64,000 nt of DNA from Pictodentalium vernedei (Eukaryota; Mollusca; Scaphopoda; Dentaliida; Dentaliidae): assembly GCA_031216915.1 (NCBI GenBank), contig JAUFNR010000028.1, positions 62,001-126,000 on the forward strand, read 5' to 3'. The notes under the pieces were generated by a model that had not been told where the DNA came from, ran no database searches, and was given only the letters and a program-made list of their open reading frames with translations. Shown in pieces: positions 9,409-19,200 of this stretch. Every line of letters starts with the position of its first letter. The stretch's first letter is position 1. Position numbers and translations under genes: made by a program.

Positions 9409-9805
9409 TTAATGTAAATCGTTGAGAATATCCAGAAAATGATCTCCTTCCGACCAGCTCTTCAGAATGTAGAGACACAGGTGACTGCAAAACACTCGAT
9501 ACGGTGCTTGCACTCGTTTGGTATTGCAAATAACTGACGTTAAATAGTTCCTTATTTCCATCGGCGGTGAGATTCCATAGCTATCAAAATAATAATTTTT
9601 ATTTCGATTTGAAAACCACGTGACCCAATCCGTATCCTCACCTCCGATATTGTCCAGATATAAAATTCCACATTCTGAATTGTCTTTTTTCCTCGGTAAG
9701 GCATCTCCAGAAAACACACCTCGAAAATGTTTAATTTTTAAATCGTTTGCCACCTTCGACAGATCAATGATGGATAGAGGTTTGTTGGGTAAGATGACAC
9801 CTTCT
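9409..9805 (-). pseudogene. Adenain-like maturation protease, copy 1, N-terminus lost
   Basis: The visible protein contains LKIKHFRGVFSGDALPRKK, SECGILYLDNIGGEDTDWV, NYYFDSYGISPPMEIRNYL and FCSHLCLYILKSW. The layout (CGI.NLD, HWV, YFDS.G..PP.E, then C.H.CLY) is that of adenovirus-type cysteine proteases that process virion proteins in Polintons. The catalytic His position is Asp here (TDW instead of HW, which Polinton 2 keeps), so it was inactive. The first residues are missing because the tandem-duplication joint at 9805 cuts the gene. The likely nucleophile Cys lies in HLCLY. Confidence 0.85.
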
Positions 9806-9807
9806 CA

Positions 9808-10143
9808 GTTGCTCTTTCGGTCGTGTTAGCCATAGAAGGATTGGCTTTGACTGTCAGATTCATTAGAACTATTGGAAATTTAATTGCTAATAAATTATCT
9901 GTAAAGGTCAGGAAGCACGAAAACATCAGCGTTTCAGCTGATGCAAAGATCGACACCGTGTTGGATAAGATCTCCCTAGCATTGAAAGATGGTAGGATTT
10001 TGGACCACAAATTCCTCAACAAATTGAATGAAACACAAAAATACGAAGTCGTGAAAGCGAATATAAGAGTCAAGAGTCGTCTGATCATCAAGGAACAAAT
10101 GAAGGATTCTCTTGTGGAAAATGGTAGGGAAGAAGCAAGGTGA
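9808..10143 (+). pseudogene. Hydrophobic Polinton protein, 3-prime part, copy 2
   Basis: This is the start of duplication unit 2. From LALTVRFIRTIGNLIANKLS it reads without a break through KVRKHENISVSADAKID, LALKDGRILDHKFLNKL and EVVKANIRVKSRLIIKEQM to TGA at 10141. Unlike copy 1 it has no frameshift near 5850, so that shift in copy 1 arose after the duplication. The N-terminal half is absent, replaced by the protease joint. Confidence 0.75.
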
Positions 10144-10301
10144 TCGTTTCGTAAATTGTTAGATCCCCAAAAGATTCTGGAAGCAATCGATTGAAAAAAA
10201 ATATATATATAAAAGAAAAATAAAAAAAAAATTATATATAGAAATTTTTAAAAAATACGAAAAAATAAATAATTAAATAATACGCAAAAAACCAACAACA
10301 A

Positions 10302-10599
10302 ATGTATGGCATCAAATGCAAGAGAGTTACAGATACGGTTAACTTTAAAAAAAAGTATTGACAAAAAATAACAGATCCATGCTTCACGGAATGTGTAAAA
10401 TGTGGGGTTTGACTAAGACGCAATTCGTCATATGCAGTGCCGGCTGATGAATAAATTGATTTATAATCTACCTGTCGAAAAGCATCTGCCAGGACATCAA
10501 TTCACGGGACCGGGCACGAAATTAAATATGAGATGGAATCGAGATCTGACTCCTAAATATTGGAGCAAACCCATCAAAAAAAATTTATAATAAAAAAGC
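10302..10599 (+). pseudogene. Phospholipase A2-like protein, 5-prime fragment, copy 2
   Basis: Duplicate of 6227-6530 with the same internal deletion. The first Cys of the N-terminal zinc-ribbon-like motif is Gly here (MYGIKCKRVT). The body retains LPVEKHLPGHQFTGPGTKLN-like residues and RDLTPKYWSKPI before it stops. The HD..Y core is absent. Confidence 0.65.
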
Positions 10600-10626
10600 A
10601 AACGAATTAACACAAACAAAAAAAAC

Positions 10627-11823
10627 ATGACGAATATACTAGGTATAACCAAAGGTCTATTGAGAGATGAAAGCATTCAAGAATACGAAGTTCATGAGTA
10701 CAAATCCGTGACTGGAACCAGTCTGATCAATGCTGGTGAGATAAGAATCAACGTCGAGACTCAAGATCTGTTCATCAACCCCAACGAAAGTTACATAGTG
10801 ATACAGGGACGTCTCACCAAGGAAGACGGAAGCGATTACGCCGACGTCGACGTAGTCACTCTAGCCAATAATGGCATGATGCGTCTGTTCAGTAACATAA
10901 AATACATGCTCTCAGGACAAGAGATAGAATCTGTGTTTCATCCCGGACAGGCCAGCACGATCTACGGACTCTTGACGATTTTTCAATCAATTGTGGGTGA
11001 AAGACACCATCAGCGACATGAGTGCAGCTAATACCGGTGCCGCCATGAGATTCGACTACGTCGTCAAGACGTCGAGACCCAGGGGAACGTTTTCGTTCAG
11101 GATACCTCTGAAACACATATTCGGATTCGCGGAAGATTACGATAAGATTCTCTATGGATTCAAACACAATCTGACATCGATTCGAAAAGGAAACGATGAA
11201 GCTATCATGAGACCTGCCAAGATCGATGCTGGTAAGATACATCTGAACAAGATATCTTGGTTCGTTCCGCACATGCTGCCTTCAGTTGAGGAGAAAGTAC
11301 GTCTCTACAAGATCATAGAATCGAAGAGTAAATTACCGGTGAGATTTAGAATGAGAGTATCCCATCGTCCACCAATCACTTCAATTAGAGACTGACCGTG
11401 AAATCTGCTTTGGTAAGACTGCGATTTATCATAGTGGCATTTCAGACTGATAGGGATGCATCTCAAGAGAAAAATCCTTCCCTGATCGATTGTTGTCACT
11501 TGAGAAACATGCAAGTATTTCTAAATGCCACGAGATATCCAGACATCGATTATAATGCCTCTTTTGACGATTTCGGCAGGTCGACTGGACGAATTGATGG
11601 GTAATCCTAACATCACTCCCACCGAATACAAACTGATGTATCCCCTGTTCATATTCGACGTTAGTAAATAGAGCGAGCAACTCAGGAGTAGCGTCTTTGA
11701 CATTCAGATCAAGATGCAATTCGACAGGAACATGCCAAAGAGAACCGAGGCTTTCGCACTAGTCCTGTCAGATAGAGAGTTAGAATTTGAATCGGATGGA
11801 CAAAAAATGTCCATCATTCGATG
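10627..11823 (+). pseudogene. Polinton major capsid protein, copy 2, broken
   Basis: Same motif order as copy 1 (NILGITKGLLRDESIQEYE; LFSNIKYMLSGQEIESVF; MSAANTGAAMRFDYVVK; RGTFSFRIPLKHIFGF; VAFQTDRDASQEKNPS; LRNMQVFLNATRYPDID). It has the same frameshift at about 10980, the same TGA at 11393-11395 and the same shift near 11575. It additionally has TAG after FDVSK near 11668. It keeps the ITPTEYK segment lost from copy 1. The shared lesions show that the gene was already dead, or that a dead copy was converted, when the duplication arose. Confidence 0.87.
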
Positions 11824-11895
11824 AAAAAAATAATAATAATTAATAAAAATTAAAATACAAAAAAACTAATGAATAAAATAGTTAAACAAATATAT

Positions 11896-11945
11896 AATTG
11901 GATTTTGAGAGATTGAATATTCAATTTCTCAAAATCCAATTATTT
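11896..11945. terminator. Palindrome between convergent MCP and fibre genes (unit 2)
   Basis: Same GGATTTTGAGA...TCTCAAAATCC inverted repeat as at 7803-7850, here even longer because the flanks TATAATT/AATTAT also pair. It is followed by TTTTGAGTTGTCTCCCCTACATCAC, a block that is also conserved next to the site in Polinton 2. Confidence 0.6.
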
Positions 11946-12014
11946 TTTTTTTATTTTGAGTTGTCTCCCCTACATCACAGAAGTGATTATATATATTTAA
12001 ATTTCTTTTTGTTT

Positions 12015-13357
12015 TCACTGTTTGTTCAGAGGACTGAGTTCGATCAACAGAGAGACTACTGAAGTGGCGGCTTCGGGATTATTGGCTTTCATCTTGAAAT
12101 TGAACCTATCCCCCATCTGCACCCTGAGAGGCGTACCGAAGATGCTAGTGTTCGAGTGTTGATCCTTCATCTTTTTCAACTCTGTAGCTCTTACCAGTTT
12201 CCACACCGTTCACCACGAGATTGATGACCGCTCTATTGCTCAAGTCCGTAGAAGTCAGACTCATTCAAATAATCTCGCCTCCCGCCAGCATGGGATATCC
12301 TATCAGACTGTGCAGCGGTCCGTTACCTCCGTTTCCGAAGAACCATTCGGCTTTTTCCGTTTCTAATGCACCGCTCTCCTCGGCCCGAATGGTGATCAAT
12401 TGTGTAGCGTATTTTATCTTCCCCACTACAGACATCAGAGTGCAGGCATCCGACATGTGCGTGGGATTCGGTAGATTCGTGAGTGCGTGTCCTATCATGT
12501 CCGGTTTGCCTTCCATGATATCACCCTTTCTCCAGACTGTACTTTCGTCCAAGTACTGTCTTCTGACCATGCTGGAAGCGACGAATAGATTGTAACCAGC
12601 CATATCAATGCCGGCCTCCATGGTTCCTCCGGATATTTTGTTCAGCTACAATTCGTCGACTTGAGATTCCAGATAGGATTGAGAATCCTGTAGGGCAGAA
12701 TCCACGTAGCCTTTGTTGACAACCGTCGAGTCTTCATCCGTATCGTCGATCTGGGACAGATTCAATACCTTGTTGAATCCCGCATCCAGATTCATTTTCA
12801 TTTCTAGCTCGTCAACATTATTCTTCTCAGTTCCAAGACTACGTGTTGTTTGGTCGCCGCATCATTATGATTCGTGGGAACGGGCACATTGGTCATTTTG
12901 TTAGAATTCGCATTCAATTCAGACTGCATCACTTTAAGTACATAGCAATCTCTCAGATGTTTACTGAATCTCCCATGAGTGTCGTCTGCATATCTTTTAG
13001 TGGCAATATCAGTTGAATCTCTAGGATTTGCTACATTCACCATTCATTAGATTTCAAGTCAAGATTGTCTGTCATGTCTTTATTCACGTAATTATCTCTC
13101 AGCATCTGCTGGAAATGTTCGTCTCCTCTATCGACATATTTTTTAAACATGGAATCTGACAGATTGATCGGTTCGGGAAGATTGTAGATTTTCTTATTGT
13201 TTAAGTTTAAAGGTTCTTCTCAAGGTTTGTATCTCCAGACGTATCGTTCGTCCAAGTTGCCAATGTCACCACCACTACCAACAACTTCAACCATTTTTCT
13301 TTTCTTTCTACAGGAACATTCATTATCTTCAGCGCGACAAAATTTATCGACAGGCAC
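12015..13357 (-). pseudogene. Polinton fibre-like protein, copy 2
   Basis: Duplicate of 7922-9271 with the same GTG in place of the start codon (13355-13357). It contains NPRDSTDIATKRYADD, NHNDAATKQHVVLELR, then a one-base deletion near 12822 that truncates the frame. The C-terminal parts MEAGIDMAGYNLFVASS, KPDMIGHALTNLPNPTHM and FKMKANNPEAATSVVSLL follow. The NPEAATS residues match Polinton 2, whereas copy 1 has NLEAATS. Non-functional, but useful for reconstructing domain order: basic Cys N-terminus, helical segment, DAATK repeats, globular C-terminal domain. Confidence 0.7.
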
Positions 13358-13495
13358 GTTTGTTTTGTGTTTTTTATTATTTTAATTATAACAACTAAAA
13401 ATATTTTTATTATTTTAATTATAACTTTATTTATTTTTTTATATTCTTTACTTATATATCTATCTAAACCATTTTTTTTCTTTCTCCTCCTTTAA

Positions 13496-13920
13496 TGTAA
13501 ATCGTTGAGAATATCCAGAAAATGATCTCCTTCCGACCAGCTCTTCAGAATGTAGAGACACAGGTGACTGCAAAACACTCGATACGCAGCTTGCACTCGT
13601 TTGGTATTGCAAAGAACTTATGTTAAATAAATCTTTATTTCTATCGGCGGTGAGATTCCATAGCTATCAAAATAATAATTTTTATTTCGATTTGAAAACC
13701 ACGTGAACCAATCCGTATCCTCACCTCCGATATTGTCCAGATATAAAATTCCACATTCTGAATTGTCTTTTTTCCTCGGTAAGGCATCTCCAGAAAACAC
13801 ACCTCGAAAATGTTTAATTTTTAAATCTTTTGGCACCTTCGACAGATCAATGATGGATAGAGGTTTGTTGGGTAAGATGACACCTTCTACAGATATATGT
13901 TCTATTTTCTTCTTATTCAT
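13496..13920 (-). pseudogene. Adenain-like protease, copy 2, with true start but internal stop
   Basis: Starts at MNKKKIEHISVEGVILPNKP (ATG at 13918-13920 after an A/T-rich leader) and reads through RGVFSGDALPRKK, CGILYLDNIGGEDTDWF and YYFDSYGISPPIEI to a stop near 13618. Downstream, CNTKRVQAAYRVFCSHLCLY remains recognisable. As in copy 1 the catalytic His is Asp (TDW). It lies about 75 bp after the PolB stop on the same strand, which fits the Polinton order PolB-protease-fibre. Confidence 0.85.
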
Positions 13921-13993
13921 AAATGTTTTTTTTTATTTTTTTATTTTTTTTATTATTATTTTTTAATTTATAACTTGCAAGTTTTTTTTAAAC

Positions 13994-16107
13994 TTACAAT
14001 ATTTCAATGTCTTCAATCATACTACATTCATCCTCTCGATTTTGTTGTTGAATTATTGCAGAATAATGTTTGAGTGCAAAAGTGTGTATTTTATCCTCAC
14101 ATATAATTCTCTTATCATCGTCAGCCGTCAACGCAATTTTATTGATTTCTTTGGTGTATATATCATGTTTTTCGCTTTGAATCGCAGTCATCTTTTCATA
14201 CACCATCGAACCTTTGAAAAGCCACTCTTTATACTCGTCAAAAGCGAGGTTTTTATTCGTCACACAGACTTGAACGCCTTTACATCTCTTGATCTCTTCC
14301 CCGTCAAGGATACAAGCGTGCAATTGTGGTCTCAAACCCAAGAATTTGGTGATCTGTCTTCCACCACTCTAATCTTTGAATTTACCCAACATTTTTTTAT
14401 TGACACCCGTTGGAATCTTAGATCGGTGATTGTTGGGATAATTACTTGTGTCGAACCATTCGTTCACATCTGGTGCTATGTCCTCGTAGATGTCTCTAGT
14501 CTCTATCTTGTAAGCTAAACTGTCCGTGTCAGTCAACAATAGTTTGGCTTTCAAACCAAATTTGGATTTGACATAATCGTAGTGAAACTCATAATCAACT
14601 GCTTGCGGATGTCTAAAATGATTGTTCTGAGATAACAGGGTTTGTCGTACTTCAGATGCACCTTTTGCATGTGCACGCCCACCAGATTTTCATCGAATAG
14701 GATTCTATGTTTATAATTGGGTTTCGAGATTAATTTTTCTAGACTTCTCTTCAGACGTGACGAGTTGAATGTTGGTTCTATTCCTAATGTTTTTCATAGA
14801 TTTCCCGTACACACAATTGTTCATGAGTTTGAAGATTTCTTTTCCGTAGTCACTCTCAGCCTGCATTCTTAAATTCGTGTTGAGATCGATGTATTTTTTC
14901 ATCCATAGCTCCTCATCGAATCGAATGATTCGATGCATGTCGATTAATCTCATCCCGTGATCGATGTAACATTTCAGATTTTCGCAACAGACCACATACT
15001 TGCATTTGAGATTTAAATTGGGAATGAAGTTTTTGACACCGTTCACTTTCATTCGTTTGGGAGCTAGCAGTTAATCATTGTATAGATCACGTAACGTTTC
15101 CGGATAGTCCTAATCAACCTCTAGAATACAACGGTAGTGTCTCCATTTTTGTTTTTCATCTAACGTTTCAACCCATTTGAAATTTCTGATCGGTAAAGGA
15201 TGACTCATAGCCCAACCGCACAAATTATTGGCATCCCAGTACTGTATGTATTTACTCAGTTTTTTTCCGAATCGAAATCTTTTCCCATGTGAGAATTATT
15301 AGCTTTAGCATATCTGATGGAAATCATAGAGACCCCACCCTCACAGCCTTTTCAAACATGAGCAACATGTCGATGTCCATTAATAATTCCAATCGGACTC
15401 TGGTCGTCTTCAAAAGAGCATCCCAAGCAAGTCCGGGTTCTGTTAAATACCAAGTCGGATCTAGTTCGTAATATCGATGACACACTTGTCGACATTTTTC
15501 AAACACGACTGTTAAGAGAAGCACATCCTTTACAGGCGACATCTCGTTCTATTGGAATCAATGATTTCTCTGATGTTTTGAATCCGATTCCCTCTATCTC
15601 ATCGCATCCCTTGTTTTCCTCCAGCACTTTCACTACTGCATCCATCGCTTTTTGTAACAAATCGTCATCTCAAACCACATCGCTTTTCATTTTTTTATCA
15701 TTCTCTTTCGAAACCTGCCAGTCCACTTCTCGTTTAACAGTCTTCTTCTAACTTTCCACAGTCATTTGTCGATGTTGTTTCGTCACTACTGCCTTCTCAT
15801 TTTTTTCACGATTCGAGTTTTTGTCGCTGTCGTAGATCTTTCGTCCACTCCCATTCAATCGAGTAAATGGTCGATGCATTTGTCTTTTTCATGTATTTAG
15901 CATCTTTCAAATTCAATAACCGATGTACTTTGGCTTGTAATTTCACCAGTGTTTGATCATAGGTCTCTTCACGCACGACTCCAATCAATTCTCCTTTAGT
16001 TCTGTAACAGCTGTAATTTTCAATTTTTAGATTTCTACAGTACTTTTCAACTCGGATACAGTAGACGAATATAATTTTTCCACGTTAAATGTTGTTGTCT
16101 TTGGCAT
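13994..16107 (-). pseudogene. Protein-primed family B DNA polymerase, exonuclease part deleted (Polinton 1)
   Basis: Leftward from ATG 16107, a SAP-like start (VEKYCRNLKIENYSCYRTKG) and a linker lead to a joint near 15540. There the frame enters DVLLLTVVFEKCRQVCHRYY, which corresponds to a point just after the Exo III region of Polinton 2. About 2 kb holding the Cys/His domain and Exo I-II are missing. Then follow LLMDIDMLLMFEKAV, a decayed motif A region (near 15200), motif B FKLMNNCVYGKSMKNIRNR and motif C LLTDTDSLAYKIETRDIYED. The C-terminus ends DECSMIEDIEIL. Motif C keeps both Asp residues. This is the replicative polymerase that copies the element with a protein primer; here it is dead through deletion, stops and shifts. 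Confidence 0.88.
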
Positions 16108-16149
16108 TTTTTATGTTAAAACCTCTTATTCAATATATAGATTATTTTA

Positions 16150-16870
16150 GGGTTTTTTTTTTTAATTTTTTTGCGAATCTTTAAACTTCTTATTTTAATA
16201 TATATATAATTTTTTTTTTAATGAAAAACCCCAATTTTTTTTTAAGTGAAATTCAATTTTTTTAAACACAAAAAACATTTAACACAAAAAAATAAATTAA
16301 GACGAATAGGTACATCGCATCCGAACTAATCGTTTATACCTTCACTTAAAAAAAACATTTGGCGACTGAGTCCCATCAGTAAAAGAGCAACAACAAAAAT
16401 AATTGTAAACAGAAGAAAACCAGTACTGCCTCGCTTTCTCAGTTCATTCCAATCAGAGGTGAATAGAGTTACACGCATCGAGCAACACACACTTGCCCTA
16501 GATTTGTATATATTAAAATAGGATCTATTTATTTACTTTACATTTTCACTTCATTTAGTAATGAATGCAGACATTTTGAAAGCCAGTTCTGTTTTCTGAA
16601 TGTTCACACATGGATACATGCGTGGTTATATTTTACAAGTGCACACTTCAAAAGCAATTATCATTTTTAATTTACTCATGTAGAATCACACTCGATTGAA
16701 ATGTTAATTAAGCGTGAAAACATACACACATTCCCCAAGATAAAAGAAATGAAAATGCACTTTCATGGGGTTTTTCCGAGTCGTGATTTAAACATCTAAC
16801 TATAAAGGACTTCATAATTTTACGTCCGTGACAAGAATATTCGTTTTAAAAACATTTCTCCTTTTTGATA
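16150..16870. other. Intergenic AT-rich region of Polinton 1, no gene recognised
   Basis: The first 110 bp are T-rich (leader side of PolB). From about 16290 to 16860 the composition is more even and no frame gives a recognisable protein. The corresponding interval of Polinton 2 (35770-36117) is only about 350 bp and A/T-rich, so an insertion of about 550 bp here is possible; no clear terminal repeats were found. Confidence 0.45.
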
Positions 16871-16876
16871 GACCCA

Positions 16877-17257
16877 TCAGAATATCAAATTCACTCTCTC
16901 AAATGTTTGTCTTTTTCCAGGGATTAAATTCAATTTATGAATTAGTTGTTCGAAACTATTCAGATATATGTTACTTCCATAGAACAGTGATACATCATCT
17001 GTGTTGACATTTTCTATCTTACCCGATAGGAATGTCAACAGACCATCTTGATATTCGTACATTAAATCCAGAGCGATTTCATTCAATTTCAGAGGTAAGA
17101 CACTTTTCTCATATTCTTCTGTCAAACCACTAGTCTCCACGTCTTTCAATTCAATAGCATCATGAGATTCCAATCTATAAATTTTAGTGTCGAACTTTGA
17201 ATATCTTTCGATCCTTTTCAATTTGAATGCAAATTTTTTAGGTGTGGAGGATTTCAT
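16877..17257 (-). CDS. Polinton terminal gene of unknown function (Polinton 1 copy)
   Basis: An intact 126-aa frame reads MKSSTPKKFAFKLKRIERYS, FDTKIYRLESHDAIELKDVE, LNEIALDLMYEYQDGLLTFL and NTDDVSLFYGSNIYLN, ending ERVNLIF. Polinton 2 carries an ortholog at 35413-35770 with the same ILKLKR.(K/E)R(F/Y)SK(Y/F)D.KIYRL and HDAIELKDV blocks. It is the last gene before the TIR, transcribed away from the end toward PolB. No domain is recognised; conservation in two decayed elements argues that it is a real gene. A role near the termini (terminal protein, replication accessory) is only a guess from position. Confidence 0.65.
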   Translation of the reverse strand: MKSSTPKKFAFKLKRIERYSKFDTKIYRLESHDAIELKDVETSGLTEEYEKSVLPLKLNEIALDLMYEYQDGLLTFLSGKIENVNTDDVSLFYGSNIYLNSFEQLIHKLNLIPGKRQTFERVNLIF

Positions 17258-17371
17258 GACTGATTACTTTTTATAAAATATTAAATTTTGTATTTTTTTT
17301 TCAAAAATGATACTAATTATTAATTGTAAAAAAATATTTCGTTTTTGTTTTTTCTTCTTATATATGCAATA

Positions 17372-17618
17372 CGTGGAGAGTGTATTATCACTAAATCACC
17401 TACAGAGTGGAGATTCCACCCAAGCAATAATTGCAAATTTGTTGGAAAGCATAACCAGCACAAGCAATATTTCAGCCAAAGGCTCTCCAGGTTAAACCCA
17501 GAGGTCCATTGGCTGAAACATTTCTTGTATTTTTTGTCGATATGTATACAGTTTGAAAGTTATAGCTTGGGTGATAACTCCACTCCACAGGTGATATAGT
17601 TACAATCCACTCTCCACG
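17372..17618. mobile_element. 247-bp MITE with about 60-bp inverted repeats, TA target duplication
   Basis: CGTGGAGAGTG at 17372 is matched by CACTCTCCACG ending at 17618. The arms stay similar for about 60 bp, through ATCACCTAC..AGTGGAG and ACCCAAGC.ATAA. Both sides are flanked by TA (17370-17371, 17619-17620), the Tc1/mariner-type target duplication. It has no coding capacity and sits between the terminal gene and TIR core of Polinton 1, so it inserted after the Polinton. Confidence 0.85.
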
Positions 17619-17639
17619 TACTGTATGTAAAAAATGAAA

Positions 17640-18364
17640 TAACTTTTTTTACAGTTTTTTTCTTTAATGACAAAAACAATTTTATCATCATTCGTCTCAC
17701 AACTCATAATACACACATCTTCAATCACGATCCTCCTCCCCCAATTCTCCAGATCGTCGCCCAGCTAATCTAACTATTCTAAGACTCGAGCACTCGATCT
17801 CAAATGGTCAAGTTTACAGGCTCAATCGTTGAATTCTCCTCGATCACCTCGTCTTTTCCTGTGGGAAATCTTGGATCGTGTTTTACTGGTTCAATTTTTG
17901 CATTCACCTCAATCGAACCATTGTCTTTTACTGTGGAAATCGACGTTCGATCGCGTATTTTTCCCCAACTCAAAAACCTTAAAAAACACTGTTTTTTCGG
18001 AATTTTTCCCAATGGAAATCTCAGTGCTAATCTGTCGCCGGTCACAATCGTGCAAAATCTATTCATAAAAAAATTCGAAAAAAATCACTCTAATGGGAAA
18101 ATCAGTGTTAAATTTATGAAAAAGAGAATTTTTGAAACCGGTGAATTTTTAGACGTTTTTCAACAAATTCCGTCAAAAGTGAGCCAGAAATGATCGAATT
18201 TAAACATTTTCCAGGAAAAACCCAGGGTTTTCGGGGAAAAATTGAATTATTTTTGAAAAAAATCAACTTTTTTACCAGAAAAATTTGGGTTTTTCCACAA
18301 AAATTTTTTTTTAAAAAAATTCGGGGGTTTTCTAAAAATAACTCAACTTTTCTGGCTCACCTAC
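17640..18364. repeat. Right terminal inverted repeat of Polinton 1
   Basis: 17660-17831 is the inverse of window bases 1-170; the remainder should pair with sequence left of the window. The outer end reads ...GGCTCACCTAC at 18364, i.e. GTAGGTGAGCC from outside in, resembling GTAGGGTGAAATGGCC at the outer end of Polinton 2 (34431). An open frame across 17800-18068 is accidental. The exact end is an inference, because the partner TIR end is not in view. Confidence 0.75.
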
Positions 18365-18421
18365 ATTTCTAGCTCACACGATTGATGTGAGCAAGGACTC
18401 TCCGTAATACCCTACTTTATT

Positions 18422-19200
18422 CTATAACTGGTATAGGTAGTACATGTACATAATGCTGGACCAAGCGATATTGTGCTGGGGAAATGAATAGTTGTCTAAT
18501 GCGATAGTATAGGGTGTACGGTCTTTACCCCGTAGATCCTATCTTAACCCTTGAAGTATTAATCTACCGAAAGCTTTGTATTTTCCTATGACTGGATTAG
18601 GTAGTACGTTAAGGTTGGCCAAGCGGTATTGTGAGGTGGGAACATGGGTAATATATGGTAGTCTAATGCGTTAGTGTGGTATGGAGGTTCTCCTGTAGGT
18701 CCCCTGTTAGACCCCGGTGCTACTAATCGGCCTAATGCTTCATATTAGCCTATGACTGGCATTGGTTGAACATAATGCTATGCCAAGCGCTGTTGTGGGC
18801 GGGGTACTGCCTGGGTGTCTATTGCGGTTGTATAGTAGGGGCGGTATATATCCTTGTAGGTGGGAACGCGGTGGCTCAGCAGGTAGAGGTGCAGACTGTA
18901 AGCCGAGAGGTCCTCGGTTTGAATCCCACCTGCGGCAATGTCCTTTCAGCAAGACACTTCACCCCCATGGGCAATGGGCGTGGTGTACTAAGGTATACTG
19001 CACGTCGATGGTGCACCTGTCTTCAACCAATGCTACCGCTGCTTGTGTGAAGTTAGTATGTTGTGGAGCTGACAGTTGCTTGCTGTTGCTCGGTGGTTCT
19101 CTCCGAGTACTCTGGCTTCCTCGCCTCGTGAAATTGTTATGACCTTCAACACAATTAAATAAACAAATAGCTCCTTATAGGTCCCATCTTCACCCAGAAC
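18422..19200. repeat. 164-bp satellite, three units, third unit split by a SINE
   Basis: CTATAACTGG/CTATGACTGG recurs at 18422, 18586 and 18750 (period 164). Each is followed by a (G)GTAGTAC...CCAAGCG.T.TTGTG block, then TCTAATGCG.TAGT and GTAG(A/G)TCC. The third unit is interrupted at about 18862 by the SINE and resumes at about 19171 with CTCCTTATAGGTCCC. No coding function. Confidence 0.8.
18863..19168 (+). mobile_element. tRNA-derived SINE, copy 1
   Basis: The head is tRNA-like with an A box (TGGCTCAGCAGG, 18872-18883) and a B box (GGTTTGAATCC, 18916-18926), so it is transcribed by RNA polymerase III. The body contains GCTGACAGTTGCTTGC, then CTCGGTGGTTCTCTCCGAGT and ACTCTGGCTTCCTC, a core shared with the copies at 21109 and 60130. 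It ends in an A-rich AATTAAATAAACAAAT tail. It interrupts the 164-bp satellite. Confidence 0.85.

Larger units (their letters stand above)
5726..9807. repeat. Unit 1 of a 4.08 kb direct tandem duplication inside Polinton 1
   Basis: Starting at GTTGCTCTTTCGGTCG (5726), the sequence is repeated from 9808 with a constant offset of about 4082. The unit covers the end of the hydrophobic-protein gene, the PLA2-like fragment, MCP, palindrome, fibre and the 3-prime part of the protease. The unit ends inside the protease gene at ACACCTTCT (9805), followed by two bases (CA) and then the next unit. The intact joint into the protease start is seen at 13888. No repeat flanks the joint, so end joining is the likely origin. 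Confidence 0.93.
9808..13888. repeat. Unit 2 of the 4.08 kb tandem duplication
   Basis: Collinear with 5726-9805 throughout, with scattered substitutions and a few small gaps. The most informative difference is an 18-21 bp stretch at about 11609-11630 (encoding ITPTEYK) that is present here and in Polinton 2 but missing from unit 1. The unit ends where the protease gene continues into its true start at 13888-13920. Confidence 0.93.

Noticed and set aside
17800..18068. Open frames of 79-129 aa on both strands.
   Set aside because: They lie within the Polinton TIR, lack motifs, and overlap one another.
18863..18935. A and B boxes suggest a tRNA gene.
   Set aside because: The cloverleaf is not maintained and the sequence continues into a conserved SINE body with copies elsewhere; it is a SINE head.
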